A stretch of 64,000 nt of DNA from Pithys albifrons albifrons. Its lineage: Eukaryota > Chordata > Aves > Passeriformes > Thamnophilidae. A program made the position numbers and the translations under genes. The notes beneath the pieces were generated by a model. The model did not search any database. It was not told the DNA's origin and was given only the letters and a program-made list of their open reading frames with translations. Numbering within the stretch: position 1 is the stretch's first letter; each line of letters opens with the position of its first letter. Where the stretch lies: positions 66,239,492-66,303,491 of the forward strand of contig NC_092497.1 in NCBI RefSeq assembly GCF_047495875.1. The letters are read 5' to 3'. Shown in pieces: positions 11,584 through 21,200 of the stretch.

Positions 11584-11601
11584 AGGGGCCCTGCCTCTAG
11601 C
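11579..11601 (+). promoter_or_regulatory. Possible readthrough hairpin at the gag stop codon
   Basis: TAGAGG (11581-11586) pairs perfectly with CCTCTA (11594-11599) around a 7-base GGCCCTG loop. One wobble and one G-C pair extend the stem to 8 bp. The UAG is inside the 5' arm. Gag and pol share a frame, so stop-codon readthrough is the simplest way to make Gag-Pol, as in murine leukaemia virus. That virus uses a downstream pseudoknot, and one was not modelled here. Confidence 0.45.
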
Positions 11602-14600
11602 CAGGTAGAGGCACGGGACAACCGTGTCTATTGGACTGTGTGGATTCGATGGCCTGGTACATCAGACCCACAAAAGTATAAGGCTTTGGTTGATACTGGC
11701 GCTCAATGCACATTAATGCCATCAGGACATGTGGGCTCAGAAACTATTTCTATTTCTGGGGTGACAGGGGGATCTCAAGAGTTGACTGTGCTAGAAGCTG
11801 AAGTGAGCTTGACAGGGAGAGATTGGCAGAAACACCCCATTGTGACTGGTCCAGCCGCCCCATGTATCCTGGGCATTGACTACCTCAGGAATGGATATTT
11901 TAAGGACCCAAAGGGGCATAGATGGGCTTTTGGAATAGCCACTGTACAGACAGAAGGGATTGAACAATTGAACTCATTGCCAGGTCTCTCAGAAAGTCCT
12001 TCTGCTGTTGGACTGTTGAAAGTTGAGGAACAGCAAGTGCCAATTGCCACCACGACAGTGCACCGTCGGCAATACCGAACGAACCGTGATGCTGTGATCC
12101 CCATCCATAAGATGATCCGTGAACTGGAGAGCCAAGGGGTGGTCAGCAAAACCCACTCACCCTTCAACAGCCCCATCTGGCCTGTGCATAAGTCTGATGG
12201 AGAATGGAGATTGACTGTGGACTATCGTGGCTTGAATGAAGTTACCCCACCGCTGAGTGCCGCTGTGCCGGACATGCTGGAGCTCCAGTATGAACTGGAG
12301 TCCAGGGCAGCAAAGTGGTATGCCACTATTGACATTGCTAATGCGTTCTTCTCCATTCCTCTGGCACCAGAGTGCAGGCCACAGTTTGCTTTTACCTGGA
12401 GGGGCGTGCAGTACACCTGGAACCGACTACCCCAGGGGTGGAAACACAGTCCCACCATCTGTCATGGACTGATCCAGACTGCACTGGAGAAGGGTGAGGC
12501 TCCAGAACACCTGCAATACATTGATGACATCATTGTGTGGGGGGACACAGCAGAAGAGGTTTTTCAGAAAGGAGAGAAAATCATCCAGATCCTTTTGGGA
12601 GCTGGCTTTGCCATCAAACGGAGTAAGGTTAAGGGACCAGCCCAAGAGATCCAGTTCCTGGGAGTGAAGTGGCAGGATGGACGCCGTCAGATTCCAACAG
12701 AAGTCATCAATAAGATCACAGCAATGTCTCCACCTACCAGCAAAAAGGAAACACAAGCCTTCCTGGGTGCCATAGGGTTCTGGAGGATGCATATCCCAGC
12801 ATACAGTCAGATCGTAAGCCCTCTCTACTTGGTAACCCGTAAGAAGAATGATTTCCACTGGGGCCCTGAGCAGCAACAAGCCTTTGACCAGATCAAGCAT
12901 GAGATTGCTCAGGCTGTAGCCCTTGGACCAGTCAGGACAGGACCAGACATACAGAACATGCTCTACTCTGCCGCCGGGAATAATGGCCTGTCTTGGAGCC
13001 TTTGGCAGAAGGTGCCTGGTGAGACTCGAGGCCGACCACTTGGATTCTGGAGCCGAGGCTACAGAGGATCTGAAGCCAACTATACCCCCACAGAGAAAGA
13101 GATCCTAGCCGCCTATGAAGGAGTCCAAGCCGCCTCAGAGGTGATTGGCACAGAAGCACAGCTGTTTCTGGCACCTCGACTACCAGTGCTGAAGTGGATG
13201 TTGTCAGGACAGGCTGCCTCTACACATCACGCCACTGATGCTACCTGGAGCAAGTGGATTGCCCTGATTACGCAGCGCGCCCGTATAGGAAAATCAAATC
13301 GCCCTGGGATCCTGGAAATCATCACGAACTGGCCTGAAGGTGAAAATTTTGGTCTAGCAGATGAAGAGGAAGAGCAGGTGACACGTGCGGAAGAAGCTCC
13401 ACCATACAATCAATTGCCAAAAGAGGAAATACGCTACGCCCTCTTCACCGATGGCTCCTGTCGCATTGTAGGGACTAATCGCAAATGGAAAGCAGCTGTA
13501 TGGAGTCCCACACGACAAGTTGCAGAAGCTACTGAAGGAGAAGGTGGGTCGAGTCAGTTTGCAGAGCTTAAAGCCGTGCAGTTGGCCCTGGACATTGCTG
13601 AACGAGAGAAATGGCCAAAGCTTTACCTCTACACCGACTCATGGATGGTGGCCAATGCTCTCTGGGGATGGTTAGACCGATGGAAGAAAACCAATTGGAA
13701 ACGCAGAGGGAAACCCATCTGGGCTGCCGATATATGGCAAGATATTGCCACCCGAGTAGAGAAGCTGATTGTGAGAGTCCGCCACGTAGACGCACACGTG
13801 CCCAAAAATCGGGCCAATGAGGAACATCTCAACAACCAACAGGCAGACCGAGCTGCGCAAGTGAAAGTATCACAGACAGATCTGGACTGGCAGCACAAGG
13901 GAGAGCTGTTCTTGGCTCGATGGGCCCATGATGCCTCGGGCCATCAGGGCAGAGATGCCACTTATAAATGGGCACGAGACCGAGGGGTGGATTTAACCAT
14001 GGACATTATCTCTCAGGTTATCCACGACTGTGAGACATGTGCTGCCATTAAGCAGGCTAAGAGAGTGAAGCCCCTGTGGTATGGTGGACGCTGGGATAAG
14101 TATAAGTACGGGGAGGCGTGGCAGGTTGACTACATCACACTGCCACAGACCCGCCAAGGCAAGCGCTATGTGCTCACCATGGTGGAAGCAACCACAGGGT
14201 GGCTGGAGACACACCCAGTGCCTCACGCCACTGCTCGGAACACCATCCTAGGCCTGGAAAAACAAGTGCTGTGGCGACATGGCACCCCAGAACGAATTGA
14301 GTCAGATAATGGAACTCATTTCAAAAACAGCTTAGTTGCTACCTGGGCGAGAGAACATGGCATTGAGTGGGTGTATCATATCCCCTACCATGCACCAGCT
14401 GCCGGGAAAGTTGAGCGGTGTAATGGACTGTTGAAAACCACTTTAAAGGCGTTGGGTGGAGGGACTTTCAAACACTGGGATCAACACTTAGCAAAGGCTA
14501 CATGGCTAGTCAACACTAGAGGCTCTGTCAATCGAGCCGGCCCTGCCCAATCAGAACCCCTTCACACTGTAGATGGAGACAAAGTCCCTGTAATACACCT

Positions 14601-14763
14601 GAGAGGTATGCTAGGGAAAACAGTCTGGATCAACCCTGCCTCAGGCAAAGGCAAACCCATTCGTGGGGTTGTCTTTGCTCAAGGATCTGGTTCCACCTGG
14701 TGGGTGATGCAGGAAGATGGAGAGACACGATGTGTACCTCAAGGGGAACTTATCTCTGGGTAA
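11584..14763 (+). CDS. pol: ERV protease-RT-RNase H-integrase, open
   Basis: The frame is open from the codon after the gag UAG to TAA at 14761-14763. Residues below count from the GTG at 11638. Protease: LVDTGA (17-22) and ILGIDYL. RT: first Asp in TIDIANAFF (D232) and YIDD (294-297). RNase H: D605, E643, D667, D737. Integrase: zinc-binding H764, H769, C798, C801, and core D831, D890, E926 with 35 residues between the last two (DD35E). The C-terminus is Gly/Trp-rich. No break or missing catalytic residue was seen. No dUTPase or env follows. There is probably no separate start; it is likely made as Gag-Pol by readthrough. Confidence 0.95.
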   Translation, partial: RGPASSQVEARDNRVYWTVWIRWPGTSDPQKYKALVDTGAQCTLMPSGHVGSETISISGVTGGSQELTVLEAEVSLTGRDWQKHPIVTGPAAPCILGIDYLRNGYFKDPKGHRWAFGIATVQTEGIEQLNSLPGLSESPSAVGLLKVEEQQVPIATTTVHRRQYRTNRDAVIPIHKMIRELESQGVVSKTHSPFNSPIWPVHKSDGEWRLTVDYRGLNEVTPPLSAAVPDMLELQYELESRAAKWYATIDIANAFFSIPLAPECRPQFAFTWRGVQYTWNRLPQGWKHSPTICHGLIQTALEKGEAPEHLQYIDDIIVWGDTAEEVFQKGEKIIQILLGAGFAIKRSKVKGPAQEIQFLGVKWQDGRRQIPTEVINKITAMSPPTSKKETQAFLGAIGFWRMHIPAYSQIVSPLYLVTRKKNDFHWGPEQQQAFDQIKHEIAQAVALGPVRTGPDIQNMLYSAAGNNGLSWSLWQKVPGETRGRPLGFWSRGYRGSEANYTPTEKEILAAYEGVQAASEVIGTEAQLFLAPRLPVLKWMLSGQAASTHHATDATWSKWIALITQRARIGKSNRPGILEIITNWPEGENFGLADEEEEQVTRAEEAPPYNQLPKEEIRYALFTDGSCRIVGTNRKWKAAVWSPTRQVAEATEGEGGSSQFAELKAVQLALDIAEREKWPKLYLYTDSWMVANALWGWLDRWKKTNWKRRGKPIWAADIWQDIATRVEKLIVRVRHVDAHVPKNRANEEHLNNQQADRAAQVKVSQTDLDWQHKGELFLARWAHDASGHQGRDATYKWARDRGVDLTMDIISQVIHDCETCAAIKQAKRVKPLWYGGRWDKYKYGEAWQVDYITLPQTRQGKRYVLTMVEATTGWLETHPVPHATARNTILGLEKQVLWRHGTPERIESDNGTHFKNSLVATWAREHGIEWVYHIPYHAPAAGKVERCNGLLKTTLKALGGGTFKHWDQHLAKATWLVNTRGSVNRAGPAQSEPLHTVDGDKVPVIHLRGMLGKTVWINPASGKGKPIRGVVFAQGSGSTWWVMQEDGETRCVPQGELISG

Positions 14764-14862
14764 ACGACTCATATTACTGTATTTGTAAACACTTAATTAT
14801 TTGAAAGAAAATTTAAGTTTAATGTAGAGTATCGGCATGGAAGAGAATTTAGGGGTGGATAA
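14764..14862 (+). other. Region between pol and 3' LTR, weak polypurine tract
   Basis: These 99 bases hold no reading frame, so there is no env. A purine-rich stretch at 14841-14862 (AGGGGTGG near its end) adjoins the LTR and is the likely plus-strand primer. It is interrupted by several T bases. Confidence 0.5.
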
Positions 14863-15553
14863 TGTTGTAGTTTGGGATTATTATGTAAATTCTCTCCCCT
14901 GCCACTTAACTGCCCAGGCCAGCGGTTGACAAAAGAAGTAGTTAACTGTGATCGCTGGGGTGGGGGCAGGTTTGTCTCTTTTGGGTTTTTTTTTGGTTAT
15001 TCTCCTCAGTCTTGGCTCGGCGGAACGGGGGAGTGGGGGCTCCAAGGAGGCAGGCTGCCCTGCTGGTTACTGCTGGGGTTTTCCCTGGCTGTCTTGCCGC
15101 TGCCTACTTCGGATTACTTTTTCCTGCCGTGCTGCTACCTGCCTTGGATTTGCTGCTGGTCGCTCGTACCTTTTCTGCTTCTTGGACGGGGAACACAAGG
15201 GAAAGAGACTGAGTCCATCTGAAAGCCCACTGCTCGTCTGTTTCGCTGGAGAGGGACTGAAACTCACTCTGCAGCCAGCGGGCTGTGACAAGGACACTTA
15301 AGTATAACCTTTTCTCCCGGAGGAAAACCTGCTGGGTTTTGTTGTTGTTTTTTTTTTTTCCTCTTATGGTGTTGGGGAAGTGGGTTGCACTAGTCTGTTT
15401 ACATATATATATATATATATATATAGCAGTTATCCTTCTTGTATTAAAATTCTTTTTTCTTAAATTTGATAAAGAGTGGTGTGATTATTGAGGAGGAGGC
15501 CCCTCCCCTGCTTGTGGGTAAAACATTTTGGTTTTTCCCCTCAAACCGAGACA
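14863..15553 (+). repeat. 3' LTR of the complete ERV
   Basis: It is identical to the 5' LTR over all 691 bases at a constant offset of 5,690, including (AT)11 at 15403-15424 and ATTAAA at 15443-15448. It is followed by the GCACC duplication. Confidence 0.95.
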
Positions 15554-16189
15554 GCACCACATAGTCCCCCTGAGTCCAAAGTTAAAGGAAAGGAAAACTT
15601 GTTGTTGCAGATGAAGGCCACAGTCTGGTCGAGACTGGTGGTTACAGTGCTTTTGAGGTTCGGGTCCTCCTCTGCATCGAACAAGTGATATCAGAAGTCC
15701 CCAAACCCCAAGATTATATATGCTTAAGTTCAGATGGGAATGCCCAATACCTTCCGCAGAGAGTGGAATTTGACCATGGGTGATTTAACCCTGTGAGTCA
15801 TGGGATATTTTTGGGCTCCTTGGTGGACCATTAGCAGACACAACCCCTCAGGCTGGGTATGAAGGTGCTAATACCTCCCTGGAGGGGTTATCATATCTGA
15901 GTCACTGGTGTGAAGAACCTATCTCACAGGGTTCTTTAACACCCAGCTTGCAGCTTGAGATACCAGGTGTGCCCTGGGTAGCTGCTGCAAAGGATCCATT
16001 ATTAACAGGTTTTGAAAAATGACAGAGGGGGTGTAGAATACACAGTTTTGGTTACACCAACACAGTAATAAGCTGATCCCGGCTGCTCTAACTAGGACAA
16101 CCTGCGCCTGAGACTCATTGCAAAAAAACATGTATTCAGAAGATGAAAGTCAGGACAGATTATAATTCAAAGTAAATTGAATTGAAGAG

Positions 16190-17050
16190 ATGATTCAGTC
16201 AATGATCCTTTGATAAACCTTGCCTCCTTAAAAATCCAACAGGATGCATCTGAGAATGCTAAGAGAACTGCCTGATGTTGTTACGAGACTGACCTTGACC
16301 ATCTTTGAAAAGCCAACCAAATTTGTAATGATTGGAGAAAGGGAAATGTAGAAACCATCTTCAAAATTTGCAAGAAAAACAATCTAGAGATCTACAGGTT
16401 GAACTGTTTCACTCTTATGACTGGGAAAATTATAGAACAAGTTGTCTTGGAAACCATTTCTGAATGCATGGAAAGTGGGTTTCTGGAAATGACCAGAATG
16501 CATTTATGAGGAATACGTCATGTGTAAGTAGATGAGATGGAGCACTTTCTGTCTTCTGGGATCTCTACCTTGATTTTTTTTGACTGTTTTGACTACATCT
16601 CCTGTAGAATCCTTGTAATCAGAATGGCATGTTAAAATCTATGTGGTTGGCCTACTATCTAGGTGAAAAACTGGCTGAATCAGCATAGTGGTTAATAGGT
16701 TATAATGTTATAATGTGGTTAAAAGCAGAACCCTTCAGGTGTCTATCCTGGAACCTGTTCTATTTAGCATCTTTATCAATGGCCTAGATCACAAAGTGAA
16801 ATACACCTTCACCAAGTTTTGAACAGAGGGATGTGGGTGCAGTCAATATAATACAAATGCAGAGCTGCACATGTCGAAGAACTAGACGGCCTCATGAAAT
16901 TCAGCATGGACAAATGTAGACCACTGCATCTCTTTCTGCCTTGAAAGTAACTTTGCAGAGGAGATCCTGGGGATCTAAGAATATTTCCATTTCGGTTGGA
17001 AAAGACCTTTAACATCTGTCAATTCTACATTTCTTGGAAGCATAATAAAA
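16190..17050 (+). mobile_element. Old, decayed CR1 LINE fragment (RT region)
   Basis: Short blocks match the CR1 order: a GAGAATGCTAAGAGAACTGCC block, a TGACTGGGAAAATTATAGAACAAGTT block, a CCTGTTCTATTTAGCATCTTTATCAA block (RT motif region), and TTCGGTTGGAAAAGACCTTTAACAT near the end. It has many stops and frameshifts, so it is an ancient copy. Boundaries are approximate. Confidence 0.65.
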
Positions 17051-17977
17051 TGAACAAAATACAAAGCTCGAACGTGATGGGGCCCATGGTGATCAGAGCA
17101 GACACTGAAACTGAATTGATGTCCTGTGTTTTGTGTTGCCATGGCATTGGAGAGGAACATGAAGTGGGATAAAAGCTGTGTGCCTGATACCAAGAAATGT
17201 TTTGTACAACTGCTAGCAAGTACACCTCCTAAATATTCCATACAGTGCCACCATAAAGATTGGAAAGTTTGACCGCAATCCTAACCACAGGATACCTAAC
17301 TGGGGGATGAGAATGCAACATGAAATTTGTAGAGACATATTTGATGCATTTGTCCTCCTTACCCTCCCTTTTGCTAAGTTTTGTGTCCTCAGCTATGCCA
17401 TGTGTTTTGATCTGGGAAATTAAGTTTGTGATTGCAATAATACTGCTAGTGATATGCATATCTATTCTGCAATTAATGGAAATATTGACAGCCATCAAAA
17501 AGAACTATATATGTTGCATTGAATAAACCATACTATTAGTGAATTTGACTGGCTCTTTTGAAAGTAACTGGACGTACAGATAGTAGAGCACTCATGCTTT
17601 TGCAGTTGGGCAGGTAGATATGTTTTTGCAACAAAACCTAACCCTGTCAAGTCCACGACTACACCATGTCTTTACATGCCTCGTCTGCAGAAGACAGCTG
17701 AACTGAGGCTGCAGTGAATCTTGGCAGTGATGAACACAAACAGCACCCTGTGCTACCTCAAGAGGAACTTATTCAGTAGATCAAAGAAAGTGAATATTTC
17801 TTTTCAGTTGGCACTTGTGTCATACTACAGCTGGAATATGATGTGCAATAAAATGTAGGCTACTAAAACAGTGGGATCTGGAACTTGTGCCCTGTGGGGA
17901 GAGGCAGTAGTGCTAGGACTGGTTTATCCAGGGGAAACGATGATGACAGTGGCTCCTAATAGCAATCTGTAACTGAC
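17051..17977. other. Non-coding stretch, nothing recognised
   Basis: No element termini or long frames are present. Parts may be further CR1 decay between the fragments at 16190-17050 and 17978-18262, but the similarity is too weak to call. Confidence 0.35.
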
Positions 17978-18262
17978 AGGAGGGAGGCACAACTAGGCTT
18001 TTCACAGTGGTGCATGGTGAGAGGTCAGGAGGCAGAGGGCAGAAGCTGAAACATGAGAGGTACAGGCTGGAGAAAAGGAAGAAATACTCAATGAGGACAA
18101 CTGTGCACTGGGATGGGAAGCCTAGAGAGACTGAAAGCTCTGTCCCTCATGGTTTCCAGACCTGACTGCATAATGGCTGAGCAACCTGGCCTGAATGCAC
18201 TGTTGATCCTACTTTGGGTGGGAGTCTAGCTAGAGATCTTGCATGGTCTTCTAGCCTTTGCC
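17978..18262 (+). mobile_element. Old CR1 LINE 3' fragment
   Basis: The blocks TTCACAGTGGTGCATGGTGAGAGG, GGCAGAAGCTGAAACATGAGAGG and AGACCTGACTGCATAATGG match the CR1 3' region in order. It then fades into GGTGGGAGTCTAGCTAGAGATCTTGC. The copy is too decayed to code. Confidence 0.65.
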
Positions 18263-21200
18263 TAGTGCTAGATTTTGGAGATGTGTATTCTACAGAGTGA
18301 CATTATCAGCACAATTAAAATATATGCCACAAAATAAATTTAGAACAGAAACCATTTTGTTTCTTAAGGTGAAAATTCAAAGTAATGTTCCCCATAATAC
18401 CAATGAACCTGATCTAGTCTTGGGGTCATAGCTGGGTTTTAGTAGACTCTCTAAAATGTCTGTAAAAATGACAGCATAAACCAGAACCCAAAAAGAAGAA
18501 TAGCACAATACATAGGAATAACATAATACAGGGAATATTAGTCCCTGCTGCTACTAAACATAGTGCAAAGTCAGAGTTCACCCTTACTGTAGTAGATGTG
18601 ACCGTCACTAAGAGTGTCAACTCAGTTCAGTTTTCTAAACAAAGGAATCTATCACCTGAGATACTTGATGTCCTGCTTCTTGGCCTTCAGCTGTCTCTCC
18701 AGAAGGGCAAAGATCTCCCCCCAAATCTGGGTTGTGGGTTATAGGTTGCCAGTCTACAGCAGTTGTCATAACTTACTTTGCATTTAGGGCTCAATAAAAC
18801 AGATCATGTGTAACAAAATTTGGCTGCATTAACAAAGTTAATAAGAATGTCAGCCATTAAGGTTTTAAAGCAGCCTGTGAGTTGGACTTCTGTAGGGTTT
18901 TACCACACATTGACTTACCTAATGTTAACATTTCATATGTTTGAAGATAATGGATTCTAAGAGTTCCACTAACAATCAGATCTCAAAGTGGGCTTAGAAC
19001 AGCAGACTGATTTTCAAGTTTGGCTGATATACAACCAAGGAGTGTATTCAGGATAAGGACAGAGTTTGTGTTAGGGTTTAGATAAAACTATCACATTAAA
19101 TTAATGTCATTTTGAAGTTTGCTGCCATAGTAAATTGTTAAATTGTGGTGGCTTTTTTCATTGTGGATATTTCTGGTCATGTTCTGGTAACACTATGTAG
19201 ACTGTCCAGAGGTGTAAGACAGATAGAAGGCTTTACTAAAGACTATGGTTTAGATCCACAGAGGCTGAACAGAGATGGAATCTCCTCTTGTTTTTCACTC
19301 CAGATTTGCCTGTATTTCCCTCCTTCTCTCACCACTCCTTTTCCTGCTGGTAATTAAATCACACAAGGCTACGAACAGAGGAGAAAGAGGTATGCTTCTT
19401 CCATAAAGCTGGCAGTAAGGGACTGTCCAGAGAGAAATACAAGGACTAAATTTGACTTAAAGATATGAAGAATTTTCTATATGAACTTGAGCCTAGGGCT
19501 GGAAGTAGCATTGTGCTTGGTCCAATAGTTTTCAATAAGTCGATTGATTACTGTATCTAACAAAAGCTTTGGAATTCAAGCAAGTCTGGTGTTACCCAGG
19601 TAAAATTCATACAGAGACAGAGACAAAAAGAAGTATATTGGATACAAACACGGCAAGATTTTTTTAATTTCAGCGAGGTGAGCAGGGCTGAGGTACCCAT
19701 CTATCTAATGCCAGTACTGTTATGAAGCTTAAAACTCAGATTAGTAGGACTAAACTAGAAATAATGCCAGTCAAGAAAGGACAGGTGTGCTCACATTAGA
19801 GATGAACTTGTCCAGTTCTGTGCTGTTATAATCAGGACTGTCAGGTATGATTAGAGCTCTCATTGAGGTTTAGTTCAGACTCTAATCTAGCAATACTCAT
19901 TGAACTGGATTTATTGCCTCATCCAACTTCTCTTACTGAGTTAGGGCTACAGCTATACTCATCATTGGTCTCATGGATGAATTCAGAGGCTGCCTAGTAT
20001 CATTGAGTTTAAATTGATGGCAAACTGTTGTGAATAAAATTCAATGTGCTGTGTTTACTAATAAGTCTGGCAGAGGCAGTGAAGATTATGTAAAGAACTC
20101 AGAACTCGAGTAACAAAGGTAGGTTGAGGGTTGTGTATTCAAATGTCAGCCAAACTTAATAAGGTTCCAGATTTTATATGCTACATGAGTAAGGGTTTTT
20201 TTTGGCTGATTAAATATTACTGGATCAGACAGGGCTGACAAGCTGTGCTTGGGAGATGGCAGGTTTACAGGAAAACACTGTTTCGTTGTGGTGTGGCATA
20301 TCTAGGTTCAAATTCCATGTGTCTATGTACTAAACTCATGGAAGCTGGGGGAAAGCTGTTGCTGTCATGCAATGCATGCTACTACTATAGTATCCTTTCT
20401 GTAAAATAATGTAGTTTGGATAAGAAGGAAAGAAAAAGGCTTGTGTCACTGCTTATCATTGCAGGAACATAACTGCATAGCAGTGGCCAAAGAACTAGTC
20501 ACTGTAGGCAAGAAAGGAACATCTGTTGGTGTTTTCCTTGATGGCTACTTCTACTGATCACTGAGGAAAGTGCTACAAAAAGTGATTATGTCTATAATCC
20601 TGACTGGATTTTCTGATAATCCTTTTAGTGCAATATGAACAACAATTTCTGGTCTCTCAGAAATGTTTCACTCACTGCTCTTAATGATGTGAAAAGACAC
20701 ACCCACTACTGGGAAAGGTTTGGAGCACATTAAAAATATGTCCATCAAGGAGCTAATAAAAGTACCCAGCCGCTCTGGTGGAAAGAACTGGAGTGCAGGA
20801 GGACAAAGCATGGTTTTCCAAGATGCTCTTCAGGAACAACCTAGAGGCACATTTACATAAAATAATTTCTGTTAAACTCCTAACTACTGATCTTTAGTAA
20901 AAGAGAATCAGGATGAGGCAATGGCAGAAACTGTGCATTCTTTGGCAGGAAAAGTTGATATAATGAAGTAGCAACACAGCAGCAAAACCCCAACATATTG
21001 TATAAGTGATACTGCGAATTATTCTGTAAAAAACTTTGTCTTATCTATGCACTCTCATAAGCCTTATCCCTTGTACTAGTACATTGCTATTTTCAGGTGT
21101 GAAAATCCATAGGGAACTCTCAGAATGGCTGTTGTATGCCCTTGTGTTCTTCTGAAATATAGGAGATGCTTATCTGAGCAGCAAGGGTTTACTAGGCACA

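Larger units (their letters stand above)
9173..15553 (+). mobile_element. Complete endogenous retrovirus, ERV-L-like, no env
   Basis: The 6,381-bp provirus has two 691-bp LTRs that are identical by line-by-line reading. It is flanked by GCACC duplications (9168-9172 and 15554-15558). The order is LTR, lysine-type primer-binding site, gag, in-frame UAG, protease-RT-RNase H-integrase, 99 bp, LTR. The 5-bp duplication, the pol character and the absence of env fit ERV-L-like (class III) elements. Class assignment is inference because no tree was built. Identical LTRs imply recent insertion, or homogenisation by gene conversion or assembly. Confidence 0.95.
8970..16099 (-). mobile_element. Solo LTR (LTR family 1) split by the complete ERV
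   Basis: The LTR parts are 8970-9172 and 15559-16099, about 744 bp in total. On the plus strand it starts TGTGCTGATTTAAAGG and ends AACTAGGACA, the reverse complement of a TGTCCTAGTT...CAGCACA LTR. Perfect ACCTG duplications flank the whole block (8965-8969 and 16100-16104). The ERV at 9173-15553 plus one GCACC copy interrupts it, and the joined sequence matches the other family 1 copies. The LTR is therefore older than the ERV. Confidence 0.93.

Noticed and set aside
19068..19083. Interstitial telomeric repeat (GTTAGGGTTTAG)
   Set aside because: There are fewer than two units and no array around it.
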